From contig JADJVH010000002.1 of NCBI GenBank assembly GCA_016716665.1, positions 248,001-312,000 of the forward strand: a stretch of DNA of 64,000 nt, written 5' to 3'. The stretch comes from Candidatus Opimibacter iunctus. Lineage in GTDB: Bacteria; Bacteroidota; Bacteroidia; Chitinophagales; Saprospiraceae. This document shows positions 46,001 through 56,308 of this stretch, piece after piece. The notes under the pieces were generated by a model. It did not search any database. It worked only from the letters and a program-made list of their open reading frames with translations, and had not been told where the DNA came from. Numbering within the stretch: the first letter of the stretch is position 1; each line of letters begins with the position of its first letter. Position numbers and translations under genes: made by a program.

Positions 46001-46841
46001 CGGTACTTTTCTATACACGGTTCCAGACGTACATGGGTGTGATAGTGTCATCCTGCTTGACCTGACCATAGTGCATCGTTCGGAAACCGAACGCACGGAA
46101 ACAGCTTGTGACAGCCTGGTGACTCCGGGTGGGGTACTGACTGCATCAGGGGACTATACACAAGTATTTACAGGTATCAATGGGTGTGACAGTATAGTGG
46201 ATATCCATCTGACGATCATTCATTCCTCCGCAGGGACAGAAGAGGTGGAGACCTGTTTTGCGTACACCACTCCGGATGGTGAGCAAACGTTTGAGACCAC
46301 AGGAACATACACCTTTGTGGTGCCCAATGCTGCCGGATGTGACAGTGTGATCACCCTCGATCTGTTGATACTTGGTCCTGACAATAGCATTACGATCAAT
46401 GACGATTATCTATCGGCCCAGGAGGATAGCGCCGCTTATCAATGGATGGATTGTACAACAAATACCCTGATCCCGGGGGCAGTGGAACAATCTTATTTTC
46501 CTTCAAAGAGTGGGTCATACGCCGTCATCCTGACACGTAATGCTTGTATTGATACCTCGGCCTGTGTGGAACTCGTCCTGGTCTCTTCGCATGAGCCAAA
46601 TTCCCAATCGGGCATCAGGCTATATCCCAATCCAACAGAGGGGGACATCCTCATTGATTTGGGTGCACTTCGTAACCATGTACAGATGGAAGTTACAGAT
46701 GTCTATGGAAGGCAATTGGAACTCATTACGTTCCAACAAGTGCAAACCATTCCATTTACGATGCGGTTTCCGCAAGGCATGTATCTGTTCCATATCCTTG
46801 CAGATGGGCAGCGTAAGGTGGTGCAGGTGGTTAAAATGTAG
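43094..46841 (+). CDS. Large T9SS-secreted protein: BNR, SBBP and Cys-repeat domains, two frameshifts
   Basis: About 1248 residues. Signal peptide MKPTTFTLLLLLPLGLSAQ. Sialidase-type BNR units (YYRKSTDGGNTWSAETRIT and similar, six or more) form a propeller. SBBP-like repeats follow (GNVFLTGNFQSAVDFDP, GNIIVSGSFHETADFDP, NNIFVSGHFEETADFDP). Next are five ~60-residue cysteine repeats of the C..Y..PDG..T.SG.Y......GCDS type. A type A T9SS tail (IRLYPNPTEGDILIDLG...FPQGMYLFHIL) ends the protein. Frameshifts: near 43180 (between ..FTRGPDYK and AGKSYTSYNNANV) and at 45015 (five Ts for four, ..GLEDIF then VATYTGQGGYIRA). Likely a cell-surface protein; the BNR part alone does not show sialidase activity. 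Confidence 0.85.
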
Positions 46842-47049
46842 ATTGGGCTTAGGGGCTTAAGAGGTTAGGGGGGTTATAGGTTGATGAGGTTGCTTGTACT
46901 GAGCGGACGGTTGGTGAGCTGTAGCACAGGGATGAGGGCAAGCAGGTCGAACCAGTCGAAGGATAGGTTGATGGGGTTGCTAGTACTGAGCGGAGCCGAA
47001 GGATGGGTTGATGGGTTGATAGGTTGATGGGTTGATAGTGTTTATATGT
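46842..47049. repeat. GTTGATGG octads with ACTGAGCGGAGCCGAAG units
   Basis: GGTTGATG/A octads alternate with TACTGAGCGGA...CGAAG units at about 46909-46925 and 46983-47000. A related but scrambled stretch lies between them. No gene is seen. Confidence 0.8.
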
Positions 47050-47187
47050 TATGACAATATTTTCCATTCCATTGGCTGGTCTTGGGTAAAGGGGATTGGT
47101 TTATTGGGTAATTTTTTCTTGGTTTTTCTTTGTTTTTTTCAATACTGGTAGCTTTTGATGTGAGAAGCTATTTTAGAAAGGGACATA
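47050..47187 (+). repeat. Cassette 5' flank, copy 2 (encodes a membrane micro-peptide)
   Basis: Matches 40068-40203. The shared peptide frame reads DNIFHSIGWSWVKGIGLLGN, FFLVFLCFF and then, after a one-base shift at a T-run (about 47132), LVAFDVRSYFRKGHTL. Its TGA (47193-47195) overlaps the next gene's ATG (47192) as ATGA, which suggests translational coupling and supports a real coding role. Confidence 0.55.
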
Positions 47188-47191
47188 CTTT

Positions 47192-47846
47192 ATGAGAAAG
47201 ATAATTATTTTGCTTTTTATTGCTTTATCTACTGATATTCTTGGTCAGGATGGAAGAAATATTTTGGGAAGTAAAGTATGGAGTTACTTATATCCCCTAT
47301 ATATTGAAAGGACTGATCTGATTAGATGGATGGTTTATCCGGCTTTTGAAGTTGACTATTTCCTGAATGAAAAAATAGCTATTAACGCAAGTTATCTTTT
47401 TTATGATAAAAGAATTACAGATTATGATTATGAAAAGGATAGTAAGTATTCCGAATCACCATTCCCGAGTTCATACGAAATAGCCAAGGAAAGTGAAGGG
47501 AAAAAGTGGTTTTTTTCATCATTTTTTGATTATGTTTTCTGTGGAGTTAAGTATAAGCATTATACAAAGAAGGCACATTATTTAAAACTCCACCTGGTCC
47601 ATTGGTTTCAGGCGTGGTGAAACGTCAGTTTTAAGGTATGCAATTGAAAACCCTTCGTATCCAAATGGTTTTGAGGCAATTACTGAGAATATGGATAGCA
47701 CAGGCCCAGGAGTTAAGTTGGGAGTAGCTCCAGGTTTCCTGTTTTGGAAAATCTTAACAGTTGATTTGTCTGTAGGGACATATGTGTTTGTAAACTGGCC
47801 TGTTTTTCAACCATATGGTAATTTTTCTTTGGGCTTATCGTTTTAA
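47192..47846 (+). CDS. AT-rich secreted barrel-like hypothetical protein, one frameshift
   Basis: About 217 residues with signal peptide MRKIIILLFIALSTDILGQ. The mature part alternates strands and turns (FEVDYFLNEKIAINASYLFYD, VFCGVKYKHYTKK) and ends PVFQPYGNFSLGLSF, so a small outer-membrane barrel is likely. The first frame ends at 47620. One base shift near 47612 continues RRGETSVLRYAIENPSYPNGF to TAA 47844-47846. It is markedly AT-rich and unrelated to the cargo gene at 40236, yet has the same flanks. Function unknown. Confidence 0.65.
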
Positions 47847-47874
47847 CTATGGATTTTTGTAACCTTAAAATAAA

Positions 47875-47964
47875 TGTAGCCTTTCACAAGAATCGGAAAA
47901 GTTAAAATTGGACAATTGATCATTACTGAACAATCCCCATATTTAGACACCCGATTTTTGAAGG
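47875..47964 (+). repeat. Cassette 3' flank, copy 2
   Basis: Matches 40733-40822 in order and spacing (TGTAGCCTTTC, AATCGGA, GTTAAAATTG, CCCCATATTT, GATTTTTGAAGG). Confidence 0.65.
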
Positions 47965-47978
47965 ATTTTATAAATAGG

Positions 47979-48646
47979 TTATCCACGCTTATATCTGGTG
48001 GTTGCTTCACTAACCTCGACGGTTAGCCGATAGATGCGCATATCCACCACACAAACCCACACCGCCACAATCCCAAATGTTATTTTCTGAACGATAGGAA
48101 GTAACGTGAGCCAGGTACCAGTCTCGTAGATAAAGTAATTGAACAGGATCAGGACGAGGCAACACAACCTGACCAGAATAACCGATAATAGCTGTGCTCG
48201 TACAAACCGACAAAGGTCAGGACCAACGCAACCCCTGCTAATAAGCCTCCGAGGTGGATCACTGTGTCATGATAGCCGGTAAACATAAAGACGGCAATGG
48301 CCATCGAAAGTATTCCGGTATAGCGGATGACCTGGTATTGTGGTTTGTTTTGAAACAGCGTAGGTAAGAGAAACCAGAATACTGCTAAGGAAGAACATAG
48401 TGTGATCATGGCGGCAAGTGCAACAGGTCTGGCAGTATTTGGGGTGCCATTTTTTGCAACTAAGCAGGTGAGGTCGCACCAATAGTTTTGCAGCCAATCA
48501 AAACCTGCAGTGGATGGATCATAAGTAGATCCACCCGGATAGAGTAAGGTGGATATGAGATAGAGCAGGACAAAGATCAGTAAGCCGACAAGGGGCGTCA
48601 GCATCCATCGGTTTTTCTGTCTTGTTGAAGGTGAATTATTCACCAT
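47979..48646 (-). CDS. DUF998-like multi-pass membrane protein, one frameshift
   Basis: About 222 residues with six to seven hydrophobic segments (PLVGLLIFVLLYLISTLLYPGG, ALAAMITLCSSLAVFWFLLP, YTGILSMAIAVFMFTGYHD, LGGLLAGVALVLTFVGLYEH). The N-terminal region YPGGSTYDPSTAGFDWLQNYWCDL resembles DUF998-type membrane proteins. A shift near 48165 moves ..HSYYRLFWSG into CCLVLILFNYFIYETGTWLT, completing the last helices to 47979. It follows the ion-channel gene by 10 bp and is probably cotranscribed. Function unknown. Confidence 0.7.
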
Positions 48647-48656
48647 GCTCCGTTTA

Positions 48657-50555
48657 TTATTCGTCAGCCAGGACGATCAGTTCATCTGCAGGAGAGAAGG
48701 TGATGGCCTTTGACTTGACAGGATTGACGACGATGCCATAGGACTTATTCTTGTCGTGGGCGGCGGCAATCATCCTATAACCGATTGCAGTATGGCCTCT
48801 CCGCCTTGCACTTTCCAGGATGGTGTAGAAGTCAACACTCACACCCGGAGTGATATAGTCCTTGATGGGTTTGAGATAAATTTCACTGCCATCGGCGGCA
48901 AAGAGATCTTCGAAGACGGGCATGAGGTATTTGTTTTCAGATACCTGGGAGATGAGCAGGCTGATCAGCTTGTCACTCACGATAAAATCATCTGCCTTGG
49001 TCACTTCGGCCAGTTCACGGTTGCGCATGTCGAGCATCTCGCTCACGATTTTCATATCGGTCCCTGTCTCCTCCAGGATCCTGCGGATATGGAGCAGTGC
49101 GATCAGGGTCTGGGCATCGGCTTCCTGCACATCCATTTCTTCCTTGTAGCACAGCAACTGGACACTGTTGAAAGACGTGATATCCAATGCATCGATGACT
49201 TCACGGGCATTGGTGTCATCATGCTGGAATTCCAGTTTGATATTTTGTAGTGTGCCTGCGAGCGATAAGAGATTCTCTCTATCCTGATCAAAGGAGGATA
49301 CTACCTTGATATGCGAACCCGGACCTACATATTTGTCCATCTCCCTGATGATGATCAGGCCGCGCTGGTTCCAACCAAGGATCAATATGCGCTCAGGCAC
49401 TACCTGGGTTGAATCATTTGAGACGATTACACTTTCGTTGATGGTATGCGTTTTCTTTCCAGAGAGGACCATGGTGTCATCATCCTGGCTGATCGCGATG
49501 ATCTTATCCCCTGACTGCAGTTTATAATCCATCGGTGGGTTTATCTTGACCCTTCCATCGGCATACTGGAGGCCAATGACTGCAGAATCTTCAAAGGCGA
49601 AGATGGATTGGCCATAGGTTTGGCTGATCAGTTCTTTTTGTTCTGTAAAGTAAATCTCTGCTCCATCAAAATCCAGCAGCTCGGTATATACGATACTCAG
49701 GCCGCTCTGGCGTGAGGTCTGTAGCATGATCTTACCGATAACATCGTCCGTAAAGATGAGTTCTACCTCATCCTTGCCGACCATCCTGGCGACTTCGAGA
49801 TTTTTCCTGTCCCTGATTTCTGCCACGATATGATAGGGTGCAAGACGCCGGTCGGGATTGTTGGTGATGGCGAGGATGGTTTTTATGGTGAGTGGATCAG
49901 CATGTCCGTCTTCAGGTGCAAGGACGATAATCGACTTGGTTTCCTGTGGATTGACGATTTCGAGATCGACCATATCATTAGGGTTGCCTTTGCGGCAGAT
50001 GATTTTTGTGTTGCGCAGGTTGGGGACATTGCTGTTGATCGCATCTTCCATTTCCACCTTGTCCATATCGGCCAGGATGACGATGCGTGGCTTCTTTGTG
50101 TTCTCATTGGCGATGACCAGCTCAGAGATGATCGTAAATATCTTCGAAGACCAGCCCAGGATCAGCGTGTGGTTTTTTTCGATGACAAAGCTCTTGCCTT
50201 TGCGGAGTTCCTCGAGCTTGCTTTCGATACCGCTGCCCAGCACACCGATCAGTGTGGAGATGATAAAGATACCGCCGAGGGTCACCAGGAAGGCTACGAT
50301 CCGGAAGCCCCATCCTGCATCGCCGCCCATGGTGCCGGAGTCCAGTGTACGCATGAGACTTTGCCATGCTCCTTCCACAAAATTCATGGGTTCTTCGCCC
50401 TCAGGGGATATATGGAATAGCCAGAGGACAGCGCCAGCTACTGCCACGACGAGGGTGGATATGATGGCCAGGAGTGAAATCATGGCAATGGGGCCCTTGC
50501 TCATCAGGTTGTCAAACCTGTAGCGTAGTTTTTGGGAGAAGGAGATGTTGGTCAT
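48657..50555 (-). CDS. CASTOR/POLLUX-like ion channel with RCK-type domains
   Basis: 632-residue inner-membrane protein. Two transmembrane helices (ISLLAIISTLVVAVAGAVLWLF near 25 and IVAFLVTLGGIFIISTLIGVLGSGIE near 88) flank a pore-like loop with the segment WQSLMRTLDSGTMGGDAGW. The large soluble part has two NAD-binding RCK-like halves (KNHTLILGWSSKIFTIISELV; ERILILGWNQRGLIIIREMDKY). This matches plant CASTOR/POLLUX/DMI1 channels and their bacterial relatives. The usual GYGD potassium filter is absent, as in that family. Ion selectivity is not known. Confidence 0.88.
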   Translation of the reverse strand: MTNISFSQKLRYRFDNLMSKGPIAMISLLAIISTLVVAVAGAVLWLFHISPEGEEPMNFVEGAWQSLMRTLDSGTMGGDAGWGFRIVAFLVTLGGIFIISTLIGVLGSGIESKLEELRKGKSFVIEKNHTLILGWSSKIFTIISELVIANENTKKPRIVILADMDKVEMEDAINSNVPNLRNTKIICRKGNPNDMVDLEIVNPQETKSIIVLAPEDGHADPLTIKTILAITNNPDRRLAPYHIVAEIRDRKNLEVARMVGKDEVELIFTDDVIGKIMLQTSRQSGLSIVYTELLDFDGAEIYFTEQKELISQTYGQSIFAFEDSAVIGLQYADGRVKINPPMDYKLQSGDKIIAISQDDDTMVLSGKKTHTINESVIVSNDSTQVVPERILILGWNQRGLIIIREMDKYVGPGSHIKVVSSFDQDRENLLSLAGTLQNIKLEFQHDDTNAREVIDALDITSFNSVQLLCYKEEMDVQEADAQTLIALLHIRRILEETGTDMKIVSEMLDMRNRELAEVTKADDFIVSDKLISLLISQVSENKYLMPVFEDLFAADGSEIYLKPIKDYITPGVSVDFYTILESARRRGHTAIGYRMIAAAHDKNKSYGIVVNPVKSKAITFSPADELIVLADE

Positions 50556-50764
50556 CGTTGTTGGTTTCAGTTCAAGTCAGTATCGCCTTCACAAGGTAAA
50601 ACACTTCATGCGTTTTGGGTGGATGGGTTGGGTTTGTATGTAGGGTACGCCAGAATGGGCCGGCTGATTTCTGTTTTGGAGACTTCCAATAGCTAGATAT
50701 AGCTATTTCAGGCGCAGGGAGGAAGCTATACGTTTGTACAGTCCAATAGTCTAACCCTTTGTGT

Positions 50765-53700
50765 ATGAAAAATCTATTCTCCTTCTCCTTCTTGTTTTTT
50801 TCATTTTGTCTTGTCGCCCAGAATAACAATGTGGGGATCGGGACAACGACGCCAGCACCTGAAGCAATCCTGGAGCTTCATTCTAATTCTGCCGGGTTAT
50901 TAATCCCGAGGTTAACTTCTGACCAGAGACTGTCATTAGCGAATGAGTTTGGAGCAAACGTAACATCCAATGGCATGATGGTCTATGACGTAACGATGAA
51001 AAGGCTTATGGTGTATGATTCAACAGCAAATAATTTTAATGGACGTTGGATTTCATATCTGCCATTTGATAGTGGTTGGAAAACAAGAGGTAATACAGGT
51101 ACATTTTATGGTGATGATTTTATCGGGACATCAGATAATATGCCACTTTCATTTCGGGTAAATAATATGTTTTCAGGGTTGATTGATCATTTTTCCAACA
51201 ATACAAAATTTGGATACAATACAGGTATTTTTGGAAATAATACAGTTGCTATAGGTCATCTCGCTGGATCTGCAGCAGGTATGGGAACCACTGGTAATGT
51301 AAGTATTGGTGCATTTAGCAATCAGAATAATATAGGAGGGTCAGAAAATGTTATTATTGGGACTAACGCGGGACTAAATAACAATGCATCTTTTAATACA
51401 TTCGTGGGTCATGAAAGCGGAAAAAACTTAATTAATGGGGCTGATAATACATTTATAGGCAGACTTTCAGGATTTCAAAACAACGCTACTGGTAATACGG
51501 TTCTTGGCTCTGTTGCGGCAATGCAAAATGAAAGCGGTGAATATAATACAGTCCTGGGGTATAATGCCGGTAATACCGACACAGGTGGATCCAGGAATAT
51601 TTTCCTGGGGATGAATACAGGGGGAAATATTTTAAGCAATGATAATGTATTTATCGGCAGCAACGCTGTTGCGGAGAATGCCGGATTAACCAATGCTGTG
51701 GCTCTCGGTGCAAACACTCAGGTTTACAGGAGCAATACGTTGATTTTAGGAGCAAACAACGATGTAGGAATTGGTACTTCAAATCCAAATCAGTCTGCAA
51801 TTCTGGATATTCAATCGGATAGTAAAGGCGTGTTGATTCCTCGAATGAACAGTGTCCAGCGAAATGCAATCGTTATGCCTGAGGAAGGCCTTTTTGTGTT
51901 TGATACAACAGAAGGAGTGTTTTTCTTCTATACTGGAACAGCCCGCAAGGATTGGGGCCATCTTCGAATGTATGGAAGACAAACGGCAATGCAGGGGTGG
52001 ATAATTCAAGTTTTATCGGAACAACAGATCTTCCGACTTTACGGTTTAGGCTAAATAATGAGTCATTCGGCATGCTAAGTAATGATGATCATCTTATTCA
52101 ATTTGGAAGCAAGGTAAATGATGGGAGAAATTCAGTTATAATCGGAGACAGTGCTTATTACGCAGCTTCCTACTTTTCATCATACAATACAATATTGGGA
52201 AATAATGCTGGAAAGGCTATGTTGAATGGCAATGGTAATACAATTCTTGGGGAGAGTGCTGCACATATGAGTATAGGTGGCAGTTACAATACTATCATTG
52301 GTCATGAAGCAGGAAAAAGACAAATGGCTCAGCACAATACATTTATGGGAGGTCAGAGTGGAGCGGGTACTGAAACAGGAACTTTTAATGCTTATGTAGG
52401 AACTCAATCGGGCAATAGCAATCCAACTGGAAGTTATAATGTTTCTTTCGGTGCTTTCGCTTCCTCCATGAAATCAGGTGATAATAATATTGCTCTTGGC
52501 CCATATGCCCTGAAAGGAAATAACGGAGATGGATATAAGCATGGTAATAATAATATAGGGATAGGTTATGAGAGTGGTGGTAATAGTATCTTTTCTGATT
52601 CGGTAGGGTACAACAATATTTTTATTGGCACGAATACAGCAGGTCATAATCAGTCTGGAGATACATTGTTCAATGCGGTTGCTATAGGAGCTAATGCTTT
52701 TGTCGGAAAGAGTAATGCTATTGTCTTGGGAGATTCAGAAGCAAAAATTGGTATTGGTAATTCCTACCCTGTTTTCGATCTTGATGTATTAGGTACGACC
52801 TCGTTAGGAGGTGCTGTACGAATTAGATCTGGAGCTGTTCAACCTGGATATATATTAATGGCTACTAGTCTTTTTGCTGATGTTCAATGGGTAGATCCTT
52901 CAACCCTAGAATTTGGGATTGTTGAAACAGATCCTCAGGTCGGTTCTTTTGGTTTTAATAAAGTTCCTCGCTGGAATGGAACAACATTGACAGATGGGGT
53001 CATACAGGACAATGCTACCAATGTGGGTATAGGTACAGAACCGGGTACCAATGAAAGGCTAACGGTTGCTGGAAAGACAACCACTACAAATTTTCAAATG
53101 ACCAATGGAGCATCAAATGGATTTGTACTTCAAACGGATGCCTCCGGGAATGGTGCCTGGGTGAACTCAACATCTCTGGCTGTGACGGAAGCAGACCCAC
53201 AGGTGAGTTCGGCCGCTTCGAATCTTATTCCTCGTTGGAACGGAACATCATTGGTAGATGGGGTAATTCAGGATGATGCCACTAATATTGGTGTGGGCAC
53301 AGCGCCGGTAGCGAATCAAAAACTGACAGTAGCCGGAAAAACCACGACTACAAATCTACAGATGACCACTGGTGCCACGAATGGTTTTGTATTGCAGACT
53401 GATGCATCAGGTAATGGCACGTGGGTAAATTCAACATCTCTGGCTGTGACGGAAGCAGACCCACAGGTGAGTTCCACCGCTTCGAATCTTATTCCGCGAT
53501 GGAATGGAACATCACTGGTGGATGGAGTTATACAGGATGATGCTACCAATATTGGTGTTGGTACTGCACCTGTAGTCAATCAAAAACTCACGGTGGCTGG
53601 AAAGACTACGACCACTAATCTCCAAATGACCAATGGAGCATCAAATGGATTTGTACTTCAAACGGATGCCTCCGGGAATGGTGCCTGGGTGAATTCAACA

Positions 53701-56214
53701 TCTCTGGCTGTGACGGAAGCAGACCCTCAGGTGAGTTCGGCCGCCTCGAATCTTATTCCTCGTTGGAACGGAACAACACTGGTAGATGGCGTTTTACAAG
53801 ATGATGCCACTAATATCGGTGTTGGTACTGCACCTATTGTAAATCAAAAACTGACCGTAGCCGGAAAAACGACTACCACCAATCTGCAGATGACAAGTGG
53901 TGCAGGTACTAACCTGGTGCTTCAATCCGATGCATCAGGAAATGCTAGCTGGGTAAACCCCAATACACTCAACATAAACAACCTATATAATACCAGCGGC
54001 ACATTGACAGCGGCCAGAACTGTGACCCAGGGCAGCAATGCATTTACCATATTGAACAATGGTGCGCAGAATACGACATTCAATTTATCCTCCACCGGAG
54101 ATTTTGATATTCAGGATAATGGAGTCAGTGCTTTGCGTGTAAGTGATGCAGGTAAAGTGGGTATTAATACATCCACTCCATTGGCGATGCTGCATGTTGC
54201 AGATAGTAGTGTTGTTTTTACGGGGGGAGTAAGTATTTCCGGCACACCTGGCAATCCTCCTGTCAGTGGTGCAGGGGTGAGAATGATGTGGTATCCTGAT
54301 AAGGCGGCATTTAGAGCGGGTTTGGCCGAGGGGACTTCCTGGGATAAAGTGAATATTGGAAATTATTCTTTTGCAGCGGGAGCCGGAACCATTGCGTCAG
54401 GAAATGTTTCCACTGCGACAGGCACCGGTACAGTTGCCTCCGGTGTTTTTACAACAGCAATGGGCAGTGGTACAGTTGCCCAAGGAGGTAGTTCCACGGC
54501 GATGGGGAGTGGTACAATTGCCCAAGGAGGTAGTTCCACGGCAATGGGCACCCAATCAATAGCCTCAGGAGAAAGTTCCATTGCGATGGGTAGCCATTCC
54601 ATAGCCTCTGGAGAAAATTCTACGGCGACAGGAAACTGACTACTGCCTCAGGCTTTCAGCACAGCGATGGGGAGTTGTACCACTGCATCAGGTAATTTTC
54701 TTCAACACGATGGGCATTTTTGCAGGGGAGTGCAACCGCGGTTTTGTTGCAACAGCGATGGGCAGTTTTACAAAAGCGTCTGGAGAAAATTCCACGGCTT
54801 CAGGCTTCTTTACAACTGCCTCAGGTTTTGGTGCAACTGTGATGGGGTCATCTGTTACAGCACGCGCGTATGCATCTTTAGCTCTTGGCCAGTTCAATGA
54901 TTCTATAGCAACAAGTAATAAGTTAAACTGGATTTCTACTGACCCGGTCTTTATTATCGGGAATGGCACGGCTGATAATGCCCGTAGCAATGCATTCATG
55001 GTGCTCAAGAACGGAAATACTGGTATAAGTGCCACTCCTGTGACCGGACAGAAACTTACCGTAGGTGGTAAAACCACAACCACCAACCTGCAGATGACTG
55101 CAGGAGCAGGCGCAAACCTGGTCATGCAATCGGATGCCTCCGGAAATGCAACATGGGTCAATTCCACTTCTCTTGCAGTAACCGAATTGGATCCCCAGGT
55201 AGGAACAATTACCTCAGGCAGGATACCCCGCTGGAATGGGACCTCACTCAATGACGGAGTGATCCAGGACGATGCCACCAATGCAGGTGTGGGCACCGCT
55301 CCGGTAGCCAATCAAAAACTCACAGTGGCCGGTAAGACAACCACCACCAATCTGCAAATGACTACCGGAGCTGGAGCAAATCTCGTCATGCAATCTGATG
55401 CTTCAGGAAATGCTTCGTGGGTCAATGTAAATACACTGAATGCAAATAATATTTACAATTCCAATGGTACCCTCACCGGGGCAAGGACGCTCACGCAAGG
55501 AAGCAATGCATTAACGATACTCAACAATGGAACCCAGAATACAGTCATCAATTTATCTTCAACAGGGGATTTAGATATTCAGGATAATGGCGTCAGTGCC
55601 TTGCATGTAGATGATGCCGGAGAAGTAGGAATAATATGGCCGCGCCCCAGGCAGGGCTACATATCAAAGGATTGGGAGCTACTTTTGACGCCCATCTAAG
55701 ACTGGAAACTGCCGGAGCAGGCACAGAATATGCTAATATCCTGTTTGATGGCGATATGAAGTTCAGGAATTTCAGCGCCACTGCGGATTATCAATGGAGA
55801 AACAATGCCAATAATATAAGGATGGTCTTGCAGGATGATGGAGATCTTGGGATCGGGGTCACTAATCCATTGACTAAGCTGCATGTTAACGGCGCATTAG
55901 CCGTTGATGACTTAGGAAATGTTGAAATTATTGGGGACAACCAGGTGGTCACTGTTGGCAATTCCAGTTATTTGAGGCTTAGTTCAAATTTGTCCCCCGC
56001 TTCTTCTCGCACCATCGTTCTTTCAGATGGGTTGGTTGTTGGCCACATTGTATTTATTGAATGCAATGAAACAGGAATAGAGGGATTTGAAATTCTTGAT
56101 GGAGCAGGCAGTAATACCAATACGACAGGTACGATTTCTATGGGAGCAGGGGATATGATCCAACTGATGTGGAATGGGACCGATTGGTTGCAGGTTTCCT
56201 ATTCCAATAATTGA
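50765..56214 (+). CDS. Giant surface protein with YadA-head-like repeats, three or more frameshifts
   Basis: About 1815 residues. Signal peptide MKNLFSFSFLFFSFCLVAQ, then VGIGTTTPAPEAILELHS and GLLIPRLTSDQRLSL, the opening of Bacteroidota 'TMF/tail-fibre-like' proteins. There follow ~22-residue units (NTFVGHESGKNLINGADN type), then four 88-residue (264-bp) repeats and a trimeric-autotransporter head stretch of 14-residue units (GSGTIAQGGSSTAM, GENSTASGFFTTAS). The end is a LGIGVTNPLTKLHVNG fibre module and ..GTDWLQVSYSNN. Frameshifts: 51953 (one G missing), about 54636-54700 and about 55632; joined, they give one continuous repeat pattern. No T9SS or YadA membrane anchor is visible, so how it reaches the surface is open. 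Confidence 0.8.
52910..53970 (+). repeat. Four 264-bp tandem repeats inside the surface-protein gene
   Basis: Period 264 bp exactly (the same CTCTGGCTGTGACGGAAGCA occurs at 53174, 53438 and 53702). Each unit encodes RWNGTSLVDGVIQDDATN, GVGTAP, LTVAGKTTTTNLQM and GFVLQTDASGNG. Two more diverged copies lie at about 55080-55450. Units are close enough at DNA level for recombination or assembly collapse. Confidence 0.9.
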
Positions 56215-56251
56215 TAGGTATAGAGGGATACTGACATGTCAATCCTTTGTT

Positions 56252-56259
56252 TACATTTG
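56252..56259 (+). promoter_or_regulatory. Candidate -7 box for the sensor operon
   Basis: TACATTTG fits TAnnTTTG and lies 50 nt before ATG 56309. Confidence 0.35.
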
Positions 56260-56308
56260 GTAAATAAAGAAGGATACGAAAGTGGCGGATTTCTCCTCGG
56301 GTGCGCAG

